From CAZWVR01 sp964637235 (lineage in GTDB: Bacteria > Bacteroidota > Bacteroidia > Bacteroidales > S143-33): a stretch of DNA of 26,304 nucleotides. A model generated the notes under the pieces. The model was not told the origin of the DNA. It worked only from the letters and a program-made list of their open reading frames with translations, and searched no databases. The stretch lies in the NCBI GenBank assembly GCA_964637235.1, contig CAZWVR010000026.1, positions 1-26,304 on the forward strand, in the 5' to 3' direction. The position numbers and the translations under genes are program-made. Shown here piece after piece: positions 16,778 through 23,959 of this stretch (position 1 is the stretch's first letter; every line of letters starts with the position of its first letter).

Positions 16778-18853
16778 TTATTTTTTTAGTATTTGTATTT
16801 CAACGCATTGGTTTAGTTTTCTACCTTCAGGTGTATTATTTGGTGCTAATGGTTTATCGGGTCCTAAACCTTTGATTTGAATTCTTTTTTGGGCTATACC
16901 TTTTTTTACGAGGTAGTTTTTTACATTTTGAGCTCTTGCCAGTGAGAGTTTTATTAGTGTTTGTCTTTTACCTATATTATTGGTATGTCCGATTATAATA
17001 ATTTTCACATTCGGATTTTCTTTGAGGAATTCGTATAGCCTATCTAAGTCTGCGTATGCTTCTTTTTGTAGTTTGGCACTGGCTTTTTCAAATAGAATAT
17101 TTTTCATAATTACTGTTGGCTGATTATCTATGGAGAGTAGATATAAATCTTTTTTTATTTCTCGGTATTTTTTTACATTTCGCAAATCTAATATTGTGCT
17201 AATAGAGAAATAACCATTTTTTTTGGCATATATTAGGTATTTTTTTCCGTAGGGTAATATTGCTTTATATTCTGCGGTATAATGGGTTGATGTGGATTTA
17301 CATATTATAGTATTTGTTTGTAGATCTTTACAAATAATTTGACTACGGATAGGTTTTTTATTTTTTTTATCATATACATTGCCGTAGATAAGGATTACTG
17401 GCAAAGGTTTTGCTTCTTTTTGTAGTTTAATTCTAAAAATGTCTTCTTTGCCAATGCTGTTATTTGTAGAGACTAAATATGCATATTCACCCTTAGCGTC
17501 CACTGTAAAATAACCATCCCAGTCAGGGGTATTTATGTAAGGACCGAGGTTTTTAGGTTCAGACCAATGTAGGTATGTATTGTCTATACGATGGGAAACG
17601 AAAATATCTGCACTACCATAACCGGGAAGTCCATTAGAACTAAAATAGAGTGTTTTTGAATCTGGGGCAATAAAAGGAGTTGCTTCGTCAAAAGGGGTAT
17701 TTATTGTATCGCTTAGCAGTATTGGTTCGGAATATGTTCCATCTTTTTGTAATAAGCTAACGTATAAGTCAAGTCCTCCGTAGCCATTTTTTCTTTCAAT
17801 GCTCATTATTATAGCTTTTCTATCCGGGGTTATTGTAAAGGCTTGTGATGAGGCTAAATTGTAGAAGTTTTTGATTTTGATGGGTACAGGGATAGACCAC
17901 GAGTTGCCTTTTTGTCTATTTGAATATGATATACCGTTGGAAAGAGGTTCTCCGAAGGCATTATAAATTCCGTTTAGAAATACTGTGTTATTGTCGGGAG
18001 AAACTGCAAAAATAAAGTTATGTGCTTCATTATTAAGCGGTTTTCCTATATTTTTTGCTTTGGTCCAGCCAGTATCAGTGAGTTGGGAGTACCATATATC
18101 ATTGTCATTATAATTAGGTGGTGTTAAGGAACTATCCCGTACGAAATATAGGGTTTTACCATCTGGTGATATTACTGGCATTACTTCTGTTTTAGGACTA
18201 TTGACATTAGCTCCGAGATTCTCTTTTTTTTGTATTATCGGTGTTGCTATTAGGTTTATTTTAGGCTTATGAGCTAAAATTTTCAGATAATCAATCATTA
18301 TTTTATTTTTTGCAGAAACATAAAAGCCTATTTGTGCATTTTTTAAGTCTATATATTTGCTGCTGAATACTTTTTGATAGTTTATATAGAAGTTGTATTT
18401 ATTCTTTATTCTTTTGATTGTCAGTAGGTTATATTTTTTTTTAGGTTTTATGAAGTAGATTTGTTTTTTCAAGAGGGTATCAATTTTTCCTTTTTTTACA
18501 ATGAAAATATAGACAAACTTATCTTTGGAAATGGTTAAGTAAATTCCTTCGCCATCTTTATTTCCGTCAATGTATATTCCGTATGTGCCTGAACCTTCTA
18601 TGTGTTTTATTTTTGTTTCTATTGTAAAATTTTGTTTTTTATTGTAGAATATTTTTTGACCTATCAAAACATCTTGATAGTCAGACATATTAACTATGTA
18701 GTAAACGTTTTGTTTTAGTTCTGTTCTATAATTTTGGTTATAGTCAATAGTCCAGTTATGGCTGTTGTCTATAAAATCATCAAAATATACGAGTTGTTGA
18801 GCTTTTATGATATTTACGAGCACTAAAAACAGAGATATTATACTTACTTTCAT
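16778..18853 (-). CDS. Secreted LamG-like/PD40/OmpA envelope protein (second of three paralogues)
   Basis: A 691-residue protein with the same order of parts: signal peptide (about 1-18, ending IIKAQ), LamG-like jelly-roll (about 20-195), PD40 repeats (SPDGKTLYFVRD, SPDNNTVFLNG, APDSKTLYFSS, GYGSADIF), a carboxypeptidase-regulatory-like domain (GNVYDKKNKKPI) and a C-terminal OmpA domain. Here too the OmpA motif reads GHTNN, with N625 at the usual Asp and R640 kept. This copy is the most divergent: its C-terminus has NQCVEIQ where the others have NQRVEFK, it is rich in lysine, and its jelly-roll aligns poorly with the others. Gaps of 4 bp separate it from both neighbours. Confidence 0.87.
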   Translation of the reverse strand: MKVSIISLFLVLVNIIKAQQLVYFDDFIDNSHNWTIDYNQNYRTELKQNVYYIVNMSDYQDVLIGQKIFYNKKQNFTIETKIKHIEGSGTYGIYIDGNKDGEGIYLTISKDKFVYIFIVKKGKIDTLLKKQIYFIKPKKKYNLLTIKRIKNKYNFYINYQKVFSSKYIDLKNAQIGFYVSAKNKIMIDYLKILAHKPKINLIATPIIQKKENLGANVNSPKTEVMPVISPDGKTLYFVRDSSLTPPNYNDNDIWYSQLTDTGWTKAKNIGKPLNNEAHNFIFAVSPDNNTVFLNGIYNAFGEPLSNGISYSNRQKGNSWSIPVPIKIKNFYNLASSQAFTITPDRKAIIMSIERKNGYGGLDLYVSLLQKDGTYSEPILLSDTINTPFDEATPFIAPDSKTLYFSSNGLPGYGSADIFVSHRIDNTYLHWSEPKNLGPYINTPDWDGYFTVDAKGEYAYLVSTNNSIGKEDIFRIKLQKEAKPLPVILIYGNVYDKKNKKPIRSQIICKDLQTNTIICKSTSTHYTAEYKAILPYGKKYLIYAKKNGYFSISTILDLRNVKKYREIKKDLYLLSIDNQPTVIMKNILFEKASAKLQKEAYADLDRLYEFLKENPNVKIIIIGHTNNIGKRQTLIKLSLARAQNVKNYLVKKGIAQKRIQIKGLGPDKPLAPNNTPEGRKLNQCVEIQILKK

Positions 18854-18857
18854 CTAT

Positions 18858-20957
18858 TCATTTGTTTATGATTTTGAATTCTACTCTTTGATTTTTTTGT
18901 CTGCCTTCTGGTGTGGCATTTGATGCTATTGGTTTGTCCGGACCATAACCTTTTCCTGATATACGAGAAGCTTCTATTCCGTGGTCAATTAGATATTTTT
19001 TTACTGTTTCTACTCTTTTTTTAGATAGCTCTATAAGTTTTTGTCTATCTCCGATGTTATTTGTATGCCCCATAAGCATAATTTTGACATTAGGATTTGC
19101 TTTTAGAAATTCTACAAGTCTTTTAAGCTCTGGGTAAGCAGAAGGGAGTAGTTGAGCAGTACCTCTCCTAAATAGTACATTATTGAGAGTTATTACAGAA
19201 CCTACTTCTATTGGTGCCAGATATAGATTTTTTTCTATTTCTTGGTATTTCTTGACGTTTGTCAGGTCAATAGTTTCTGATATTGTAATGTATTTATCTT
19301 TTTTAGCTAATAGTCTGTATTTTTTCCCCAAATTTAAGACTACTTTATAGCTCCCATCAGCTGGATTTGATATTGCTATTCCCAAATTTTTGCCTGTGTT
19401 GAAGTCCTCGTATTCAATATTAGCTTGTAGCGGTTTATGCGTCTTTTTGTCCAAAACTTTTCCGCTTATAATTGCAACAGGTTCTGGTCTATTTTCAGGT
19501 TCCAGTTCGATCATAAAAATGTCTTCTCCGCCAGTTGGAGTGGCTTTGGACATATATGCATATTTCCCTTGTGCATCAATTGTAAAGTATGTATCCCAGT
19601 CTTTGGTATTTATTGGAGGACCGAGGTTTACGGGTTTTGACCAATGTTGCCAAGTATCATCTAAACGTTTTGTCATAAAAATGTCCATAGATCCATATCC
19701 CGGTAAACCGTCTGAGGAGAAATATAGGGTTTTGCCGTCAGGAGCTAAAAATGGTGTGGCTTCATCTCCGAAGGTGTTTATTGTGCTTCCCAGATTCTTT
19801 GGCTTGGAATAGCTCCCATCGCTTTGTCGGAAACTTACATATAAATCTTCGCCTCCGTATCCTTCTGGGCGCGTTACTGCTAAGATTAGCACATTCCTAT
19901 CTACGGACGGACAAAATGTCTCGTAAATCCCATTGTTTATATAATTCTGTATCTTAACTTGTTTGGGAACAGACCACGACCCGTCTTTTTGTTTATAGGT
20001 TATTGAAATTCCTTTGTCTGAAATGTAAGAACCATCTGAACGATATAACCCCTCTATAAGAAGGGCATTATTATCCGGCGATACAGATATTACTACATTG
20101 TCCCCGGCATTATTCCATTTGGCATTTAGTTTTTTAGGTTTACTCCAATGATTACCTTTTTTTGTCGTGTACCAAATATCAAAATTTGAATCGTCTCCAA
20201 AGCTTAAATAAAATGGTTTTTGTGAACGGGCAAAGTATAATGTTTTACCGTCCGGTGAAATAACCGGAGCTATTTCGCTATGGTCTGTATTTATAACTGT
20301 GATTGGTATTTTCTTTTTGACCTTAACAATATCTTGTTTAACATTGAGATTCCCTAAATCTTGTTTTATTTTAAAATAGTCTATGGCTATTTCAGCTGCT
20401 GGGTCAATATAAAAGCCGTATTTATTCCCGTCTTTTTTATAATATTGACTACTGCCTAAAAGTTTCCCGTTGATGTAAAATTTATATTTATTGTTTTGTT
20501 TGACAACTTTAAATATATTGTATTTTCCCTTTCCATTTATTGCGCTATTACTTCCGGAAAGTAGTACATATTCTTTGCCTTCCGAGTAGCGACTTACTTG
20601 ATATTGACCAGTTGAGTTAATTATAAATTGCATACTATTAGACCAGCCATACGCGTTCCAACTTAGACCATATTCGCTGAATTTAGTGCCGGATATGAGC
20701 TTTATTTTTGCTTCTATTGTAAAGTCTTGACTTTCATTTATATTTAGGCTATTCCACACCCGATAGTTATATTGATAAGTTTTATTTTTAATGTACAAAT
20801 GTCCGTTCTTTATTTTTTCAGAAATTTCTTTGTCATTGGTAAGGCTCCAGTTGTATGAATTATCATTGAAATTGTCGTTTATGACATATAAATCTCGCTG
20901 GGCGAAAAGGGCAATTGGGACGATGAATAAAATTATAAAAGGGACTATTTTTTTCAT
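18858..20957 (-). CDS. Secreted LamG-like/PD40/OmpA envelope protein (first of three paralogues)
   Basis: A 699-residue protein and the promoter-proximal gene of the trio. The signal peptide (about 1-19) ends ALFAQ; then follow a LamG-like jelly-roll (about 22-200, with FTIEAKIKLISG and YKFYINGKLLG), PD40 repeats (SPDGKTLYFARS, APDGKTLYFSS, GYGSMDIF), a carboxypeptidase-regulatory-like domain (GKVLDKKTHKPL) and an OmpA domain with N633 at the usual peptidoglycan-binding Asp and R648 kept. No TAnnTTTG element is visible between its ATG and the GC-rich island, so the operon promoter is unidentified. PorE-type proteins share PD40 and OmpA parts but carry TPR repeats, which I do not see here. Confidence 0.88.
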   Translation of the reverse strand: MKKIVPFIILFIVPIALFAQRDLYVINDNFNDNSYNWSLTNDKEISEKIKNGHLYIKNKTYQYNYRVWNSLNINESQDFTIEAKIKLISGTKFSEYGLSWNAYGWSNSMQFIINSTGQYQVSRYSEGKEYVLLSGSNSAINGKGKYNIFKVVKQNNKYKFYINGKLLGSSQYYKKDGNKYGFYIDPAAEIAIDYFKIKQDLGNLNVKQDIVKVKKKIPITVINTDHSEIAPVISPDGKTLYFARSQKPFYLSFGDDSNFDIWYTTKKGNHWSKPKKLNAKWNNAGDNVVISVSPDNNALLIEGLYRSDGSYISDKGISITYKQKDGSWSVPKQVKIQNYINNGIYETFCPSVDRNVLILAVTRPEGYGGEDLYVSFRQSDGSYSKPKNLGSTINTFGDEATPFLAPDGKTLYFSSDGLPGYGSMDIFMTKRLDDTWQHWSKPVNLGPPINTKDWDTYFTIDAQGKYAYMSKATPTGGEDIFMIELEPENRPEPVAIISGKVLDKKTHKPLQANIEYEDFNTGKNLGIAISNPADGSYKVVLNLGKKYRLLAKKDKYITISETIDLTNVKKYQEIEKNLYLAPIEVGSVITLNNVLFRRGTAQLLPSAYPELKRLVEFLKANPNVKIMLMGHTNNIGDRQKLIELSKKRVETVKKYLIDHGIEASRISGKGYGPDKPIASNATPEGRQKNQRVEFKIINK

Positions 20958-20990
20958 TTTTATAAGTTTTGAGTTTTATATTTGGGTGTG

Positions 20991-21236
20991 TCCCCTCACT
21001 CGCAGAGCTCGTTCGGGGTCGGTCTACGGCTTGTATCCACCTTGTATTCGGGTTGCGGGCGCATTAGCTCGGAGAGGCAAATGCTGCCGGCAGCAGCCTT
21101 CGGCTGGCAGCACGCCAGCCTAAGCCTCTCCTCGCTTTGCGGTGCGTGGGGCTTCGCTCTCCGCTCAGCCTCCGCCCGCAAGCGCCCGCAATACCCTCAT
21201 ACTGCGGCGGCTAACTCGCCTCCGACCTCACCCTCT
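20991..21236. repeat. GC-rich island of nested inverted repeats
   Basis: Positions 21001-21240 contain 154 G or C out of 240 (64%) by hand count, in a roughly 30% G+C setting. Nested perfect inverted repeats are GGTCGG 21017-21022 with CCGACC 21222-21227; TTGCGGGCGC 21053-21062 with GCGCCCGCAA 21182-21191; GGAGAGGC 21071-21078 with GCCTCTCC 21124-21131; and GGCTGGC 21102-21108 with GCCAGCC 21114-21120. TGCTGCCGGCAGCA at 21082-21095 is a perfect palindrome. CTTGTATTCGG at 21041-21051 is the reverse complement of an 11-mer in the GC-rich stretch at 1-95. It fills the 281-bp gap between the methyltransferase gene and the OmpA-type operon. Reading frames across it give low-complexity Arg/Pro/Ser peptides and look non-coding. 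A structured RNA or a palindromic mobile repeat are both possible. Confidence 0.6.
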
Positions 21237-21238
21237 TT

Positions 21239-21913
21239 TTATTTCTCTTCCAAAAAACGGTCATATCTTACAACTCCTACTATAAATGCAGCTTCTTCTA
21301 TATTTTTTTCCGATTCACTTAGTTTTTCGTCAATTATTTCTCCGTCTTTCCAGTAAATGCAGCCTTTTATTATGGGCTCTCCAAACAGTGAAAGATATTC
21401 TCTGAGCTCCTGCACAGAAAATAAGGAACCTCGCAGTATTATATTTCCTTTGGGTAATGCTTTTATGTAGGAAGATTTCCGGTTTAAGCCTCCTACCAGT
21501 ATATAACCATAATGTTTTAGTACTCTTTTTATTTCTCCGAAGGCTTTTTGCTTATCTTCTTTGTCCAAGAAGTCTAAGGACGTAATTGCAAAAATATTTT
21601 CAAAAAAACGCTCTTTGAATGGCATATTACGAACATCGTGAACAAGGCATATAGTATTTGGAATATTCTTCCGCTCCGCTATCTCTACCATTTCCCGACT
21701 TATATCAATAGCTATTATATCGTTCCCTTTTGCTGCAAAATATTCTGTCCAATGCCCTGTACCGCAGCCTATTTCTAATGATTTGCCAGCAGGAATATTT
21801 TGCATTAACTCCTCAACAACAGCTTTTTCAAGCTTGTCTATATGTTGTCCTAATGCTGTTTTGTAAAAATCATCATAAGTTTCTGCTAATTCGCCAAAAT
21901 CTATTTCTTTCAT
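21239..21913 (-). CDS. Class I SAM-dependent methyltransferase
   Basis: A 224-residue methyltransferase of the UbiE/Methyltransf_11 type. Motif I is LEIGCGTGHW at 46-55 and the post-I acidic residue is D70 in IIAIDIS. A VHDVRNMPF segment and FAITSLDFLD follow, as expected. The N-terminus FGELAETYDDFYKTALG resembles those of small-molecule methyltransferases. The C-terminal third (SLFSVQELREYLSLFGEP onwards) should shape the substrate site, but the substrate cannot be read from sequence. It has its own -7 element and is followed by the GC-rich island. Confidence 0.85.
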   Translation of the reverse strand: MKEIDFGELAETYDDFYKTALGQHIDKLEKAVVEELMQNIPAGKSLEIGCGTGHWTEYFAAKGNDIIAIDISREMVEIAERKNIPNTICLVHDVRNMPFKERFFENIFAITSLDFLDKEDKQKAFGEIKRVLKHYGYILVGGLNRKSSYIKALPKGNIILRGSLFSVQELREYLSLFGEPIIKGCIYWKDGEIIDEKLSESEKNIEEAAFIVGVVRYDRFLEEK

Positions 21914-21924
21914 ATTTTTTTCTG

Positions 21925-21932
21925 CAAAATTA
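21925..21932 (-). promoter_or_regulatory. -7 element TAATTTTG for the methyltransferase gene
   Basis: Fits TAnnTTTG on the minus strand and ends 11 nt before the ATG at 21913. No TTG is found at the expected -33 distance. The rest of the gap to 22099 is AT-rich and shows no gene or strong hairpin. Confidence 0.45.
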
Positions 21933-22099
21933 TTGAAAAAATCAACTTTTTGCTTAAATAATTTTGATAAAATTATTCTTTTTTTTGGATAGAATTATCA
22001 ATTTTTGTTCGGTTTTTCCAAAGCCTACTTATAAGTTGACAGTAGCCTATATAGTTTTGAGTATAGACAATAAAGTGCGAATTATTTTTTGTTGTACAA

Positions 22100-22489
22100 T
22101 TATGCGAATTTTAGTATTTCATCTCCAAATTCACTTAATAATAATGAAAGCGAGTTTATTGAGGCTTCCAATTCATTTAAATCTAAATTTTCAATTTCTA
22201 ATGTGTCGCGATATAATACAGTTTTTCCTTCATCATCAAGTACCATAGCCCCGTGAATCATATCACGGTTTTTCTTTAATAGTGTTTTGTATAACTGTAC
22301 ATCGTCTTTTTTTACTTTAAATAGAGGTTGCTCAATAATTAAAATGGGGGGAGCTATTGCTAAAATCATATTTTTTACCCCGTCTTCTTCATTATCTATG
22401 ACAAAAATACCTTGATCTTTGTCTTCATTGACAATAGTGTATTCAAGGTTTAATAAAAAATCCCGGATTTTTTCAAAGTAGTCGGTCAT
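22100..22489 (-). CDS. YbjN/CesT-like fold protein, function unknown
   Basis: A 129-residue acidic cytoplasmic protein without signal peptide or membrane helix. The pattern of an N-terminal helix (YFEKIRDFLLNLEY), several strands with MILAIAPPILIIEQPLF, then LLKKNRDMIHGAMVLDDEGKTVLYRDTLEIENLD and a C-terminal helix is that of YbjN domains and type III secretion chaperone (CesT/Tir) folds. No secretion system is nearby, so a general YbjN-like role is more likely than an effector chaperone. It has a full bipartite promoter upstream. The assignment is by fold pattern only. Confidence 0.7.
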   Translation of the reverse strand: MTDYFEKIRDFLLNLEYTIVNEDKDQGIFVIDNEEDGVKNMILAIAPPILIIEQPLFKVKKDDVQLYKTLLKKNRDMIHGAMVLDDEGKTVLYRDTLEIENLDLNELEASINSLSLLLSEFGDEILKFA

Positions 22490-22511
22490 AATTTTTGGTT
22501 TTGGTTCAATA

Positions 22512-22541
22512 CAAATTTATTTGAAAATAAAAAAAATCAAA
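22512..22541 (-). promoter_or_regulatory. Bipartite promoter for the YbjN-like gene
   Basis: On the minus strand TTTG at 22538-22541 is followed after 18 nt by TAAATTTG at 22512-22519, the same spacing as at pyrF. The -7 element ends 22 nt before the ATG at 22489. Confidence 0.55.
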
Positions 22542-22633
22542 CTTTTTTTTGATAAAAAAACATATTTATGTGATAAGTATATAGAAATTTCCGTTATTTA
22601 AAAAATTGCTATTTTAGCCTAAAATTTGATGAA

Positions 22634-23146
22634 ATGAAAAAGCTTATAATGTTTTTTGTTGCTCTTATGTTGTTTGGGGAATTATTTGCCCAAGTAAAGC
22701 CCAAACATAGAGCAAGCCTTGGGAAAAATGATATAATTGTTTTTTTGAACAAAACTAATGATATCATAAAAGAAGCAAAGAAGATAGTAGATGAGCATAA
22801 AATATATACAGGAGCACTTTTGGTAGCTTATAATATGCAAAAGCAAGCAATTGATAGCTTTAAGAATGGAAAAATATATACTGCATTGAATCTTTCTGCA
22901 AATGCGCGTGATTTTTGTTATTATTCCTATGTTAAAAATATACAGAATGATACGCCCAGAGATTGGCATCCTGGTCCTAAATATAAGCCTTTTATAAAAA
23001 ATACTTTAACGAAAGTACAAATAACTAATATGCTTAAAAATATGGCTAACCCACAAGCAGAAGTCGATATACAAACAGATTCTTTGGAATATCTTAAACC
23101 TATTTATTCTACTTCAAAGGGTAAACGTCGTAGAACAGTTTTTTGA
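22634..23146 (+). CDS. Uncharacterised secreted protein
   Basis: I do not recognise this 170-residue protein. It starts with a clear Sec signal peptide (MKKLIMFFVALMLFGELFAQ, cleavage probably just before or after the Gln). The mature part is basic and mostly helical: residues about 33-95 contain INDIIKEAKK-like and ALNLSANARDFCYYSY helices that could form a TPR-like hairpin. The tail ends GKRRRTVF. A single Cys is present, so no disulfide within the chain is expected. Upstream, TATTTTAG (22610-22617) matches the -7 consensus at 7 of 8 positions, 16 nt before the ATG. It converges on lipB with 3 bp between the stop codons. Confidence 0.72.
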   Translation: MKKLIMFFVALMLFGELFAQVKPKHRASLGKNDIIVFLNKTNDIIKEAKKIVDEHKIYTGALLVAYNMQKQAIDSFKNGKIYTALNLSANARDFCYYSYVKNIQNDTPRDWHPGPKYKPFIKNTLTKVQITNMLKNMANPQAEVDIQTDSLEYLKPIYSTSKGKRRRTVF

Positions 23147-23149
23147 TAA

Positions 23150-23836
23150 TTATGAAGTTTTAAATTCGCTTAAAAAAAGTTCTTTAATTTGTTCTTTTAC
23201 TTTTTGGAAATCAATTTTCTTATGCAAAATTTTTTGCATTGATGTAGTTCCACGGTCTTTAAAACCACAGGCGTTTATAAAAGAGAAATAGTTTAGGTCA
23301 GTATTTACATTTAAAGCAATTCCATGCATAGTAATATGATTGCTCACTTTGAGCCCTATTGCACAAATTTTTTCTATGTTTTTGTCATTTTTTATCCAGA
23401 CCCCAGGTGCGTCGTCGAGTATTGTACCATTTATTTTGTAGATTTTTAGTAGTTTAATTATTAAGTTCTCTAATTTTTCTACGAATTGTTTTGTTCCTAT
23501 TGAAAAATTATCCAGATCAAAGATGGGATATACCACCAATTGTCCAAAACCATGATAAGTGATGTCTCCACCTCTATCAGTTTTTACAAAATAGGCGTTT
23601 AATTTATGTAGTAAATTCTCAGATATTAGCAGATTTTCTTTTTTACCGTGTTTGCCTAAGGTATAAACATGTGGGTGTTCACACAAAAGTAGTGTATTAA
23701 ATGTGCTTTTGTTCTGTTTTTTCAGTTCTAAGTTTAATGAAAATAATTCATTTTGATATTCATAAGCTTTTTTATAGTCAATAATGCCTAAATCTTGTAT
23801 TTCTATTGTAGTATTTTTGAGCATTTTTTTAGTCAT
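23150..23836 (-). CDS. lipB: Octanoyl-[acyl carrier protein]-protein N-octanoyltransferase
   Basis: Transfers octanoyl from ACP to lipoyl domains, the first step of lipoate synthesis, followed by LipA (not in this window). The 228-residue product has DRGGDITYHG at 87-96, the catalytic lysine K156 in KICAIG and catalytic cysteine C190 in INACG. Their spacing of 34 equals K135/C169 of E. coli LipB. HGIALNVNTDL lies between them. The start at 23836 could instead be the Met at 23824. No TAnnTTTG element is seen upstream. Confidence 0.93.
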   Translation of the reverse strand: MTKKMLKNTTIEIQDLGIIDYKKAYEYQNELFSLNLELKKQNKSTFNTLLLCEHPHVYTLGKHGKKENLLISENLLHKLNAYFVKTDRGGDITYHGFGQLVVYPIFDLDNFSIGTKQFVEKLENLIIKLLKIYKINGTILDDAPGVWIKNDKNIEKICAIGLKVSNHITMHGIALNVNTDLNYFSFINACGFKDRGTTSMQKILHKKIDFQKVKEQIKELFLSEFKTS

Positions 23837-23959
23837 AAGTTTACTTAAAGTTTTATTCTTTGCAAAAAAAGAATTTTTTATAGATATTTATCAAGCTTTT
23901 TTGAGAAAAATCTCGGTAATAATTTTCAGGCTTAATTTTAATTTATAAAAAAAACTTGT

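Noticed and set aside
14662..20957. The OmpA-type trio as type IX secretion components (PorE-like)
   Set aside because: PD40 and OmpA parts are shared with PorE, but TPR repeats are absent, the N-terminal LamG-like domain differs, and no other T9SS gene or T9SS C-terminal signal is in the window.
20977..20984. Plus-strand TATATTTG as a promoter reading into the GC-rich island
   Set aside because: It fits TAnnTTTG, but there is no -33 box, and the equivalent site near the first island is on the opposite side relative to the shared 11-mer, so chance is likely in this AT-rich sequence.
20991..21236. The island as a known RNA gene (tmRNA, RNase P RNA, SRP RNA or 6S RNA)
   Set aside because: I found none of the conserved core sequences, such as the SRP GGAAGG/AGCAGC core, RNase P GAGGAAAGUC or a tmRNA tRNA-like end.
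20791..21356. Several overlapping open frames across the GC-rich island on both strands (for example 20791-21123 +, 20982-21356 +, 20996-21181 -)
   Set aside because: Their peptides are low-complexity Arg/Ser/Pro/Ala mixtures, overlap each other and neighbouring genes, and arise because high G+C reduces stop codons. They look non-coding.
22536..22553. ATCAAA/TTTGAT inverted repeat as an operator
   Set aside because: It is a 6-bp AT-only palindrome in a homopolymer-rich spacer, likely by chance, and part of it is better explained as the -33 box of the YbjN-like gene.
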